64,000 nt of DNA from an uncultured Acetatifactor sp. (GTDB taxonomy: Bacteria; Bacillota; Clostridia; Lachnospirales; Lachnospiraceae), in contig CAKRUB010000001.1 in the NCBI GenBank assembly GCA_934402375.1, positions 310,001 through 374,000 of the forward strand, read 5' to 3'. The position numbers and the translations under genes were made by a program. How positions within the stretch are numbered: the stretch's first letter is position 1; each line of letters starts with the position of its first letter. The notes beneath the pieces are model-generated. The model saw only the letters and a program-made list of their open reading frames with translations, was not told the origin of the DNA and ran no database searches. Of the stretch, positions 52,916 to 61,018 are shown piece by piece.

Positions 52916-53533
52916 TCAGAAAAAAGAATCCTCCGGTAGTTGAACCGCACCGGTGGATGAATTTTCATCTGACGGTACGATATTTCCCGGCTCTTCCGTA
53001 GGGGTCACCGGTTCAGAGGTCGCATTTGGCTCGGCAGTCACTTCCGGGTTCGCCGCCTCCGGTTCAACCGTGGCTTCCGGCTTCGCTGTCACTTCCGGTT
53101 CAGCCGTGGCGTCCGGCTTCGCTGTCGCTTCTGGCTCGGCAGTCGCTCTCGGGTTTGCCGTCGCGTCCGGCTTCGCGGTCACTCCCGGTTCAGCCGTGGC
53201 TTCCGGCTTCGCGGTCACTCCCGGCTCAGAGGTCGTTTCCGGCTTCACTGCCACCGCCAGTTCTTCCTCCGTGATCTCCCCGAAATAATCCGCCTGCGCT
53301 ATCGGATCTTCACTGTATTCGACCGTTTCGCTACTCGGCTCCTCACTGGATTCAACAGCTTCACTACTCGGCTCCTCACTGGATTCGACCGCTTCCCTGC
53401 TCTCCGCAACGGTCTCCACAGAATTCACAGCCGGCAGCGCCGACTCCCCCGTATCGATTACGGCTCTTTCTCCACAGCCGGTTCCTAAAAGCATGGCACC
53501 CAATAGTATCAGTGCCGCAATCCCTTTTTTCAT
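52916..53533 (-). CDS. Lipoprotein with Pro/Thr/Glu repeats and precursor-like tail
   Basis: A 205-residue lipoprotein: signal peptide MKKGIAALILLGAMLLGTGC with the lipobox Cys at 20. The mature part is low-complexity, with a 12-residue rhythm of TAKPEATAEPGV-like repeats (DNA about 53030-53240) and an ESSEEPSS region. It ends in TGAVQLPEDSFF. That tail is strikingly like the end of the 47-residue peptide just upstream (AIDLPDDLF), so both may be handled by the same enzymes. It is probably an extracellular scaffold or a second substrate. Confidence 0.8.
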   Translation of the reverse strand: MKKGIAALILLGAMLLGTGCGERAVIDTGESALPAVNSVETVAESREAVESSEEPSSEAVESSEEPSSETVEYSEDPIAQADYFGEITEEELAVAVKPETTSEPGVTAKPEATAEPGVTAKPDATANPRATAEPEATAKPDATAEPEVTAKPEATVEPEAANPEVTAEPNATSEPVTPTEEPGNIVPSDENSSTGAVQLPEDSFF

Positions 53534-53552
53534 AATCTGTCCCTTCTTCGCT

Positions 53553-53587
53553 TCCGGCAGGGGTGGAACGAAATCCCTCCTGCCGGA
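53553..53587. other. Hairpin between the precursor and lipoprotein genes
   Basis: Perfect 9-base arms TCCGGCAGG (53553-53561) and CCTGCCGGA (53579-53587). No T-run follows, so it is not a clear terminator. Such stems after a precursor gene often set a high precursor-to-enzyme ratio by protecting the upstream mRNA; that is inferred. Confidence 0.65.
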
Positions 53588-53612
53588 TATTGATGTACTC
53601 GTATCACACAGA

Positions 53613-53756
53613 TTAAAACAGATCATCCGGCAAATCTATTGCACTTGTTGTAATCACATCCTCTGTCTCAAAAAGAATCACTTCCATCTGCGGTGTCTCA
53701 TAGCCTTGCTTTTTCTGCTCTTTGATTTCCTTACCTGCTTCCATTACTTTATCCAT
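53613..53756 (-). CDS. Short RiPP-precursor-like peptide
   Basis: A 47-codon gene missed by length filters. It is MDKVMEAGKEIKEQKKQGYE at first, then TPQMEVILFETEDVITTS, and it ends AIDLPDDLF. The charged helix followed by a YETP-MEV-FETEDVITTS block resembles small peptides that recur before PqqD/ABC genes in Clostridia (from memory, not searched). The start may be ATG 53756 (AAAGG touches it) or ATG 53744, with the first five codons optional. It is directly upstream of the repeat lipoprotein and 55 bases after the BspA-like gene, on the same strand. It is the likely substrate of the PqqD/HPrK/peptidase enzymes. Confidence 0.75.
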   Translation of the reverse strand: MDKVMEAGKEIKEQKKQGYETPQMEVILFETEDVITTSAIDLPDDLF

Positions 53757-53811
53757 CCTTTCTATTCTGCGGTGTTATGCCTTGTCCCCTGAGCCCTGCT
53801 GCCTTTCCCGC

Positions 53812-56800
53812 CTACTGCGTGTTTGCATAAGCTCTTGCGGCATAACCATAGTCATAAATACCGCGCAGCATATCCTTTAAGCCTTCTTCATTCTTCATCT
53901 TGTACACATATGTACCCACACTGTAGGTTACCTTCTGTCCAATGGGTGACTCTCCCTGATAGAGTTGTGCACTAACGGCTGTTTCATACTGCGTCGGCAT
54001 AACGCCCTCCAGCACAACACTGTAGGAGCCGTTTCCGTTCTCATGGAAGTTCGTGTACTCTTTCTCCTGACCATTCACCGTGGCGCGAACCACAAGGTTT
54101 TCTGTCTCCTTCGCATAGAAAGAAAGTACAACCGCTACCCGGTCTCTCAACTGAAGTCTGGCTGACTGCCACTTATAATCCTCTGACGCCGTACCACTGA
54201 CTCCTCTATTGTTGGATGCGCTGCCGGTAGTGTCCGAGGAACGCCATGCTTTCTGTTCCTCTGTCAGTCCCGCTGTCGTAACAGCCGTCTGTCCGATGTA
54301 CTCCTGAGCGGCATCGCCATAGTACAGCATGTCTACAAGCAGCGTCCGAAGAGCCGTCAGCTTATAAGTACTGATTCCAAGCGCCTCCGAGTCCTTCTTC
54401 AACATGGACTCACAATAGATCTGCACAGAATAATCCTTCTTTGTCGCGCTGATTTCCCCAACGCTGACCGTTGCTTCCACCTTCTCACTCATCTGCTGGG
54501 GCAGCAATTCCTTCAGGCTGAAACAATATTCGATAGCCTCACCCGATTCACTGCTTTCAGCCGCTTCCGCCTGATAGGTTCTGCCACCAATCTGGAAAGT
54601 CATAACCGGCACCCCGTCCTTCGTCAGTTCATGATTCTTGGCAACAGCTACCCTATAATTCATGGCTATGCTGTCAGTCAGCGTAAGATCAACAGACTTT
54701 ATCGCCACAAGCGCCGTAAGCGCCATGCTCTCAGTCACGGTCGTCACACGATTTCCTTCACTGTCTACCAGATAGAGATTCTCAGGCACCGTGTAGCTGT
54801 CGGCAAACGCAATTTCCGCCGTAGTGGCACCGCTGATTGTCAAAGTCCTGCCCTGATTGCAATAATCGCACTTGCCATCCCCGTCCTGATCCACATGCCC
54901 CGGACATAACGCATAAACGGTTGTCCCGCTCTCCGGAATGCCTGTCACCTGACTCTGCCGGCTCTCGTCCGAATACCATGTAAGTTCTTTTCCGTCCAGC
55001 AAATCCAGCTCTGTCGGGAAGCTGCGATACTTCACTAACTGCGGATAAACCGCTTCCGGATAGCTTGCCACCGACAGATAGCTCTCTGTCAGGATTCTGC
55101 GTTCAATTTCCCGGTAGCTGTTCCCATCCGGGCTGACGATCCGTTTCGTAAAGGACGGCAGTTCTACCGCCGAGGAAAGCTCATTCTGTGAGAAATTGTA
55201 AATCGTGGTAGCAGTGTTTCCCTGCGGCAGTTCATTCAGCGTGAGTTGCCCCACACCGCTTCCAATAAATACCGTTGCATTTTCCGTCTTACAATAAAAG
55301 GCATTCGTGCCTATCTCTGTCAGGTTATCCGGCAAAATCAGCACGACATCACCCTCGATAGTCCTCCATGTATAAAACGCCTGTTTTTCCACTGTCTCCA
55401 GCCCCTGCGGAAGGGATAAGGATGTTCTGTCAATTCCTGTACACTCCGCAAAGGCTGATTCGCCAATACTCTTAAGCGTATCCGGCAAGGTGACATTCTT
55501 TAAATTATATAGATTGTAAAATGAATTTTTTCCAATTCGCGTAATTCCTGAGGACAGGATAATATCCGTAATTTTTGTCTGATTGCTGTTCCACGGAGTT
55601 TGAAACTGCTCATAATCCTGCATCTCTCCCGTTCCCTGCAGTACCAGCGTATAGGCATCCTCACCGGAACCGATCAGGTACCATTTGACATTTTCCCCCT
55701 GCGCCCCACAGCTTCCACAGGCTGACGGATCAATGATATATAATTCCCCTGCATAATTGCTCTTTGCGTAATAATCCACATTTCCCGTAAAGCTTTCCAC
55801 AGACGAAACCGGGCTTGTACAGTCGGCATCGGAATACCATGTAATCTGAATATCTTCATAGCCCTCTCTGCGTCCAAATTTCTCGTCCAATTCGTTCGGG
55901 AAGAAATGATACCGCGCATAGGAAGCTGCATAGTCGCAGTCTGACGCGTCAGCAACCCCATCCGGCAGAATCTTTCTCTTTACCATGGTCTTGGCAAGGT
56001 CATCGTAATGTCTGGAAATATACAGCATACCATCATTTGGTACAGGATCTCGTTCATTCATATAACGAGTTTTAAAGGTCTGCTCTGAAAGATTATAGTA
56101 CTGATATTTACCGGAAGGGAATGCACTATCTCCGATTGTCTGCACACTCTCCGGTACCACAATATAGGAAAACTGATTCTGACCGTCCCAACTTCCACCC
56201 TCAAAGGCACTCTCTGAAACAGTATCCAGTCCCGGCGGCAGAATCAAACCTCCGGTAAATTTATTGAATGCAAAGGCACCGTTTCCAACTGCGGTAAGCT
56301 TTTCCGGAAGCTTTAATGTACCGGAAAAATAATTGTAGTAAAAAGCCTTCTCTCCAATCCCTGTTACCGTGGAAGGAATATTCAGCTCTCCCTCGAAATA
56401 ATATTTAGTTTCAGACGTTCCTCCATAATAGCCATAGAAGGCATTCTTTCCAATGTAGGTCACTCCCTCTTCCAGAAAGAGATGACGCAGCGAACTCTTA
56501 TACTGACTCCACGGTCTGTCCGTCTCCTGTTCATAGTCAGCCATGGCACCGACTCCGCTGATTACCAGAGTATCCGGCAGTTCATCCGCATCATAGCTGT
56601 CATACACTGTCCAGGTCGTCTCCCCGCTCGTCCCGGTATCCTTAACAATACCATAGTCAACACCAGTATACCCCTTTCTTCTGCCATAAACCGCAATGTC
56701 CGCTGAAAAGCTGCCAATGCTCTGTATCGGATTACTCAGTGCTTCATCCCCGTACCAGTCAAATTCTATGCTGCTCCCATCACCGCTGTCTATCACATCC

Positions 56801-57609
56801 GCTGCATTCGGAAAGCTATGATACCCGGTAAGATCACCTCTTATCCCATCCGGCAGCATCCTGCGCGTAGTCTCTGCCGTAACCGCAGCCTCATAATGTC
56901 TTGTGACGGAGATCACGTTTCCATCCGCAGGCCACGGCAAAAGAGTATTATATACAAATTGTACTTCCGACAGATTATATAGGGTAGAAGTTATCGATGT
57001 ATCGCGATAACCGCTAAAAACATCCTCGCCTGCCTCCTTCAATCCATATCCGATGACAATGGCTGCACTGTTAAACATAATAGAATGCTGGGGGCTGCAA
57101 AATGCATCATTACCGATACTGGTAACTCCGTCCGGTATCCGCAGATCACCGGTAAAGCTATTCCATGCAAAAGCATAAGCTCCAATGCTCTCCACCGTCT
57201 CCGGTATTTCCAGTCCGCCTGTAAACTGAAGCGAATAAATTTGCGTAGTATCTACTGTCTTATAGGATGCCTGAAATGCACGCTCACCAATGTGGGTAAT
57301 GCCTTCTCCAAGCGTCAGCTCTGCCTGCAAAATATTATTTTCCTCCGCGTAGCTGTACCATGGCGCACGATTACTCTCTGCGTCATAATCCTGCATGTCT
57401 CCGCTTCCGCTGATTATAAGGGTATACCCCTCGTCCGCACTGCCGATAAATGCCCATGTGAGGTCAACTCCCTCCGCACCGCAGCTTCCTGAGCTTGCCG
57501 CCTCCGAACCGGTGTCTGCACTCTCCTCTGCCAGTACTGGCTGTGACATCCAGCCCACACCGAGGGTTACTGTCAGCGCCGCCAGCAATAGTTTCACTTC
57601 TTTTTTCAC
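53812..57609 (-). CDS. BspA-like leucine-rich repeat surface protein
   Basis: A 1,265-residue secreted protein. The GTG at 57609 has AGGAGG nine bases upstream and gives a clean signal peptide (VKLLLAALTVTLGVGWMSQP then VLA|EES). It has three blocks, each with a leader domain (SGSCGAEGVDLTWAFIGSAD; the second and third are GSCGAQGEN-like), then BspA/LRR_5-type repeats (THIGERAFQAS, ESAFAEC and KNAFYGYYG-like). Near residue 960 is a CPGHVDQDGDGKCDYCNQG segment that could bind calcium or zinc. There is no LPXTG anchor. It probably meets host or other cells. It is the first large gene after the XRE regulator and before the precursor. Confidence 0.88.
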   Translation of the reverse strand: MKKEVKLLLAALTVTLGVGWMSQPVLAEESADTGSEAASSGSCGAEGVDLTWAFIGSADEGYTLIISGSGDMQDYDAESNRAPWYSYAEENNILQAELTLGEGITHIGERAFQASYKTVDTTQIYSLQFTGGLEIPETVESIGAYAFAWNSFTGDLRIPDGVTSIGNDAFCSPQHSIMFNSAAIVIGYGLKEAGEDVFSGYRDTSITSTLYNLSEVQFVYNTLLPWPADGNVISVTRHYEAAVTAETTRRMLPDGIRGDLTGYHSFPNAADVIDSGDGSSIEFDWYGDEALSNPIQSIGSFSADIAVYGRRKGYTGVDYGIVKDTGTSGETTWTVYDSYDADELPDTLVISGVGAMADYEQETDRPWSQYKSSLRHLFLEEGVTYIGKNAFYGYYGGTSETKYYFEGELNIPSTVTGIGEKAFYYNYFSGTLKLPEKLTAVGNGAFAFNKFTGGLILPPGLDTVSESAFEGGSWDGQNQFSYIVVPESVQTIGDSAFPSGKYQYYNLSEQTFKTRYMNERDPVPNDGMLYISRHYDDLAKTMVKRKILPDGVADASDCDYAASYARYHFFPNELDEKFGRREGYEDIQITWYSDADCTSPVSSVESFTGNVDYYAKSNYAGELYIIDPSACGSCGAQGENVKWYLIGSGEDAYTLVLQGTGEMQDYEQFQTPWNSNQTKITDIILSSGITRIGKNSFYNLYNLKNVTLPDTLKSIGESAFAECTGIDRTSLSLPQGLETVEKQAFYTWRTIEGDVVLILPDNLTEIGTNAFYCKTENATVFIGSGVGQLTLNELPQGNTATTIYNFSQNELSSAVELPSFTKRIVSPDGNSYREIERRILTESYLSVASYPEAVYPQLVKYRSFPTELDLLDGKELTWYSDESRQSQVTGIPESGTTVYALCPGHVDQDGDGKCDYCNQGRTLTISGATTAEIAFADSYTVPENLYLVDSEGNRVTTVTESMALTALVAIKSVDLTLTDSIAMNYRVAVAKNHELTKDGVPVMTFQIGGRTYQAEAAESSESGEAIEYCFSLKELLPQQMSEKVEATVSVGEISATKKDYSVQIYCESMLKKDSEALGISTYKLTALRTLLVDMLYYGDAAQEYIGQTAVTTAGLTEEQKAWRSSDTTGSASNNRGVSGTASEDYKWQSARLQLRDRVAVVLSFYAKETENLVVRATVNGQEKEYTNFHENGNGSYSVVLEGVMPTQYETAVSAQLYQGESPIGQKVTYSVGTYVYKMKNEEGLKDMLRGIYDYGYAARAYANTQ

Positions 57610-57641
57610 TTTACCCTTCCTCCTAAGAATTTTATGTAACA

Positions 57642-57653
57642 ACGCATTTGCGA
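57642..57653. promoter_or_regulatory. Operator copy in front of the BspA-like gene
   Basis: ACGCATTTGCGA matches the 12-mer ACGCATTTGCGT at 57945 with one change. It lies 33 bases before the GTG of the surface protein. Confidence 0.55.
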
Positions 57654-57689
57654 CCATTCCGCCGAACGAAATATTCTGAATGCTCTTTA

Positions 57690-57926
57690 TCACTCTTTTA
57701 TCATTATTTCATCTTCATCAGACTCATTTTCCTTTTTGAAAAGATATTCAAGGCTCAACTTTGGAAAATATTTCTTTTGTATTTCAAATGCTTCATCTAC
57801 ACTGAACGGCGTCTCTCCGTTTATCTTATTTGACACGCTGTTACGGTGAATTCCCAGAAACCGCGCCAGCTCTTCGATGGTAATCCCTTTTCTGGCCATT
57901 TCTCCTCTTAAATTTGCACATGCCAT
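57690..57926 (-). CDS. XRE-type helix-turn-helix regulator
   Basis: A 78-residue regulator with an XRE helix-turn-helix at residues 5-55 (ARKGITIEELARFLGIHRNS) and an acidic tail. The ATG at 57926 has GGAGG nine bases upstream. Operator-like 12-mers lie at its promoter, over its start region and in front of the BspA-like gene. It is divergent from a second XRE gene at 58092. The two may antagonise one another. Confidence 0.8.
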   Translation of the reverse strand: MACANLRGEMARKGITIEELARFLGIHRNSVSNKINGETPFSVDEAFEIQKKYFPKLSLEYLFKKENESDEDEIMIKE

Positions 57927-57944
57927 CTTTTGTCGCCTCCATAT

Positions 57945-57956
57945 ACGCATTTGCGT
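57945..57956. promoter_or_regulatory. Operator copy, best match
   Basis: ACGCATTTGCGT: arms ACGCA and TGCGT with a 2-base spacer. It sits just downstream of the -10 of the minus-strand XRE promoter. Confidence 0.6.
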
Positions 57957-57967
57957 GATACATTTCA

Positions 57968-57996
57968 ATGCTACACCGCGTTTGCGTACTTGTCAA
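57968..57996 (-). promoter_or_regulatory. Promoter of the minus-strand XRE gene
   Basis: On the minus strand TTGACA (57991-57996) and TAGCAT (57968-57973), 17 bases apart; the operator at 57976-57987 fills the spacer. Confidence 0.6.
57976..57987. promoter_or_regulatory. Operator copy inside the core promoter
   Basis: CCGCGTTTGCGT, two changes from ACGCATTTGCGT, exactly between -35 and -10, 31 bases from the copy at 57945. Confidence 0.55.
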
Positions 57997-58005
57997 CAAT
58001 ATATT

Positions 58006-58017
58006 TTGCAAATGCGT
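58006..58017. promoter_or_regulatory. Operator copy, reverse orientation
   Basis: TTGCAAATGCGT, the reverse complement of ACGCATTTGCAA, two changes from the best copy and 30 bases from the one at 57976. Confidence 0.5.
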
Positions 58018-58026
58018 AATAATTTG

Positions 58027-58056
58027 TTGATTAACCATTTTCAAACGTGTTATATT
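58027..58056 (+). promoter_or_regulatory. Promoter of the plus-strand XRE gene
   Basis: TTGATT (58027-58032) and TATATT (58051-58056), spacer 18, about 35 bases before the ATG at 58092. Confidence 0.6.
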
Positions 58057-58091
58057 CAATTCACAGGATATTGAAAGGTATGGTTATTTAT

Positions 58092-58397
58092 ATGGGTATC
58101 GGTAACAAGCTTGAAGAACTGCTTTCCGAAAGAGATATGACGGTAACGGAACTGGCGAGAAAAGCAAATGTCGCTCCAACGACAATCTACTCTATTATCC
58201 AACGGAACAACAAGAAGGTTGATATTGATATATTGATTAAAATTTCTAAGATATTAGGCGTAAATGCGGAATACTTCAGCGACATAGATGAGCAGCCATA
58301 TGCCGTAGGTGTCCACTTTGACGGAACTGAGTATACCGCGGAAGAGCTTGAGAAAATCAAGGAATATGCCGCGTTTCTGAAGGCTCGCAGAAAATAG
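58092..58397 (+). CDS. XRE-type helix-turn-helix regulator
   Basis: A 101-residue regulator with an XRE helix-turn-helix at residues 5-60 (LSERDMTVTELARKANVAPT, then TIYSIIQRNNKKV) and a C-terminal helical part (YTAEELEKIKEYAAFLKARR). I use ATG 58092; ATG 58080 is also possible, as AAAGG is close to it. It is divergent from the XRE gene at 57926, with four shared operator-like 12-mers in the neighbourhood. Confidence 0.82.
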   Translation: MGIGNKLEELLSERDMTVTELARKANVAPTTIYSIIQRNNKKVDIDILIKISKILGVNAEYFSDIDEQPYAVGVHFDGTEYTAEELEKIKEYAAFLKARRK

Positions 58398-58437
58398 CCT
58401 GCAGGAGAACCCGTGCATTGTCAGATGCGTCATGGGC

Positions 58438-58468
58438 AAAAAAATAAACCGACCTGCGTCGATTTATT
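58438..58468 (-). terminator. Terminator after tRNA-Leu
   Basis: An 11-pair stem AATAAACCGAC (58443-58453) and GTCGATTTATT (58458-58468), one G-U on the RNA, then seven T on the minus strand. It ends the tRNA transcript. Confidence 0.82.
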
Positions 58469-58488
58469 CTTTGTTCCTGATTAGATAA

Positions 58489-58571
58489 TGCCGGCAGCGG
58501 GACTTGAACCCGCACGATGTTGCCATCAACAGATTTTGAGTCTGCCTCGTCTGCCATTCCGACACGCCGGC
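58489..58571 (-). tRNA. tRNA-Leu (anticodon CAA)
   Basis: 83 bases, the length of a class II tRNA. The acceptor GCCGGCG pairs with TGCCGGC before the discriminator A. The anticodon loop CTCAAAA has CAA, reading UUG. The T-arm GGGTTCAAGTCCC is normal, and a variable arm is formed by the TGATGGCAACATCG region. CCA is not encoded. Confidence 0.95.
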
Positions 58572-58664
58572 ATTTGTGAGAGTACCGCTCTCACAACAAA
58601 AAATATTTTAACATAGAGTGAACTGCTTGACAAGCAAAAAATAAACTTTTTTGCCGATACTTTT

Positions 58665-59696
58665 TTAGCGGTACTCCATCCTGATCTCCAGATCGTTTCC
58701 TCTGACCTGCACCTCCGCAAGACTGCCGACGACAAGCGGCATCATCGGCGGCCGGTGTCCGAGATCGACATCCATGACAACAGGTACACCCTTCCCGCCG
58801 ACAATGTCCAGAACTGCATGGAAGGCATCAAGGTTCATGATTGGTTCGCCGTTTGCCGGTCTGCCGATAAGGAAACCCTTTACATAATGGAACCACCCTG
58901 CCTGCTCCATCTCCCACATAGCGCGGCGGATGCCGAAGACATTCAGGTCGCACGATTCCAGAAACCAGATGATTCCATCGTCCTTATACTTTTCAATAAA
59001 TGCCTTTGTTCCGTCGAAGCGGGTTCCGAGAAGGTTCACAAGGCAGTCCATACATCCGCCCAGCAGTCTGCCGGAGAAGCACAGCTCCTCTCCTGTCTCG
59101 CTTCCGCCGAGGAAGCTCCGGATTTGCAGTTCCTCTGTCAGCTGATAGGGTGCACATGGGTTGTCCGGCTCCTTCAACGACTCCTTCTCCCATTTTCCAT
59201 AGCTGGCAACGGTATGCACCTCGCCTGTCAGGACGCCGAGCGCATCCTGCACAGATTCATGAAGCGGCTCCATTCCAAAGGTGGAAGCACACGGTCCATA
59301 GACCGCAGCGGTATCGGCAAGCGTAGCCAACGTGTAGGTCAGATTGGTATTGTCCGAATAGCCCATGAACCATTTCGGCTCCAGCTCAGCCAGTCGCCGG
59401 AAATCAACGAAGGGAAGGATTTCGCACATCATCTCCCCGCCGCCGCAGGAGATCAGGCTGTCCGCCTCCGATGAGAAAAGCTCCATGACCTCCGCACCGC
59501 ACTTTTCGGGCGTGTTGCTGATGCCGATTCCCTGCTCCACATAGCAGTTCGATCCGAGCAGCGTCTGATAGTCCATCGACCGAAACCGCGTCAGCGCGCA
59601 CTGAAACGCCGTCTTATAGGGCTCTGTCGCACAGCCGAAAGACGGCGCGAGGAAACCGATGGTTCCCCCTGCCGGAAGATTTTTCGGGTATCTCAT
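58665..59696 (-). CDS. S66 family LD-carboxypeptidase (MccF/LdcA type)
   Basis: A 343-residue serine peptidase of family S66. The catalytic triad is visible: Ser in FMGYSDNTNLTY, Glu in WFLESCD and His in DLGHRPPM. The N-terminal GTIGFLAPSFGCA is typical. Relatives trim the cell-wall tetrapeptide (LdcA) or detoxify microcin C (MccF). It lies directly downstream of the DAP-decarboxylase-like gene, 6 bases away, so a wall-recycling role fits best; microcin immunity is the alternative. Confidence 0.9.
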   Translation of the reverse strand: MRYPKNLPAGGTIGFLAPSFGCATEPYKTAFQCALTRFRSMDYQTLLGSNCYVEQGIGISNTPEKCGAEVMELFSSEADSLISCGGGEMMCEILPFVDFRRLAELEPKWFMGYSDNTNLTYTLATLADTAAVYGPCASTFGMEPLHESVQDALGVLTGEVHTVASYGKWEKESLKEPDNPCAPYQLTEELQIRSFLGGSETGEELCFSGRLLGGCMDCLVNLLGTRFDGTKAFIEKYKDDGIIWFLESCDLNVFGIRRAMWEMEQAGWFHYVKGFLIGRPANGEPIMNLDAFHAVLDIVGGKGVPVVMDVDLGHRPPMMPLVVGSLAEVQVRGNDLEIRMEYR

Positions 59697-59702
59697 TCTC
59701 TC

Positions 59703-60983
59703 TTATCCTTTCTCGGGAAATAATTTATCAAATATCTCAAAGCAGTCAAAGGTTGCAAAATAATCTCTCGGCGTCTCTGCGCGGCGGATCAGCTGCACAC
59801 TGCCGTCCTCGTGTAGCAGCAGCTCCGCGGATTTTAACTTGCCGTTGTAATTGTAGCCCATGGCAAAGCCGTGCGCTCCGGTGTCGTGGATCGCAATATA
59901 GTCCCCGATCTCGACCTCGGGCAGCATACGGTCAATCGCAAACTTATCATTATTTTCACAGAGTGAGCCCGTCACGTCATATTTGTGATCACAGGGCTGC
60001 TCCTCCTTGCCGAGAACCGTGATATGATGGTATGCACCGTACATCGCCGGACGCATCAGGTTCACGGCGCAGGCATCCACCCCGAGGTACTCCTTGTAGG
60101 TATGCTTCTCATGGATTACCTGTGTCACAAGATGCCCGTACGGCGCCATCATGAACCGTCCGAGTTCGGTGTAGATCGCCACATTTCCCATTCCCGCCGG
60201 AACAAGGACTTCCTCGTAAACCTTCCGGACGCTCTCGCCGATCACGCGGATATCATTCGGCTCCTGCTCCGGCCTGTAGGGTACGCCGACACCGCCGGAA
60301 AGATTGATGAAGGTAATGTTCGCCCCGGTCTCCTCCTTCAGGCGCACAGCCAGCTCAAAGAGCTGCTTTGCAAGCACCGGATAGTATTCGTTCGTCACGG
60401 TATTGCTTGCAAGAAAGGCGTGAATGCCGAAGTTCTCCACACCCTTTGCCTTCAGAATCCGGTAGCCCTCGAACATCTGCTCCGTCGTAAAGCCGTACTT
60501 TGCATCCCCAGGATTATCCATGATGTCGGTTCCCAGAGAGAAATATCCGCCCGGATTGAACCGGCAGCTTAGCGTCTTCGGAAGATAGCCGAGCGTCTTC
60601 TCCAGGAAATCAATGTGGGTAATGTCGTCCAGATTGATTGTCGCGCCGATCTTCGCGGCATAGGCAAACTCCTCCGCCGGCGTATCGTTGGAGGAAAACA
60701 TGATGTCCTCCCCCTTCACTCCCATTGCATCGGACAGCATGAGCTCCGTCATGGAGGAACAGTCACAGCCACAGCCGTAATCTCTCAGAATATCAATCAA
60801 AAACGGATTCGGGGTCGCCTTCACGGCAAAAAATTCCTTATATCCGGGATTCCATGAGAATGCTTCCTTTAACGCCTTCGCATTTTCGCGGATTCCTTTT
60901 TCATCATAAATATGAAAGGGGGTGGGATATTTTTTTACTATCTCCTCCACCATCTCTTTTGTCACAAACGCTTTCTTTTTCAT
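59703..60983 (-). CDS. lysA: Diaminopimelate decarboxylase-like PLP enzyme
   Basis: A 426-residue fold-type III PLP enzyme. The PLP lysine lies in KEFFAVKATPNP, followed by GCDCSSMTELMLS, the glycine loop NLSGGVGVPYRP, and the C-terminal GSLCENNDKFA and IHDTGAHGFAMGYNYNG. It is thus of the LysA/NspC superfamily; the neighbour ddh supports LysA, making lysine from meso-diaminopimelate. Operon order: TrmB regulator, ddh, this, S66 peptidase. GAGGAG precedes the ATG. Confidence 0.85.
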   Translation of the reverse strand: MKKKAFVTKEMVEEIVKKYPTPFHIYDEKGIRENAKALKEAFSWNPGYKEFFAVKATPNPFLIDILRDYGCGCDCSSMTELMLSDAMGVKGEDIMFSSNDTPAEEFAYAAKIGATINLDDITHIDFLEKTLGYLPKTLSCRFNPGGYFSLGTDIMDNPGDAKYGFTTEQMFEGYRILKAKGVENFGIHAFLASNTVTNEYYPVLAKQLFELAVRLKEETGANITFINLSGGVGVPYRPEQEPNDIRVIGESVRKVYEEVLVPAGMGNVAIYTELGRFMMAPYGHLVTQVIHEKHTYKEYLGVDACAVNLMRPAMYGAYHHITVLGKEEQPCDHKYDVTGSLCENNDKFAIDRMLPEVEIGDYIAIHDTGAHGFAMGYNYNGKLKSAELLLHEDGSVQLIRRAETPRDYFATFDCFEIFDKLFPEKG

Positions 60984-61018
60984 AATCTCTCCTCTCCGGG
61001 TATTCTCTCAGGGTATCT

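Noticed and set aside
53030..53240. Non-coding tandem repeat
   Set aside because: The repeats lie in one long frame with a lipoprotein signal and encode a regular TAKPEATAEPGV-type pattern, so they are coding.
58489..58571. tRNA-Leu as an island attachment site
   Set aside because: No integrase and no repeated tRNA 3' end was found around the accessory stretch 39.5-58.4 kb.
58665..59696. Immunity gene of the RiPP-like operon (MccF type)
   Set aside because: It is separated by a tRNA, a terminator and two regulators, and is joined to the lysine/DAP genes instead.
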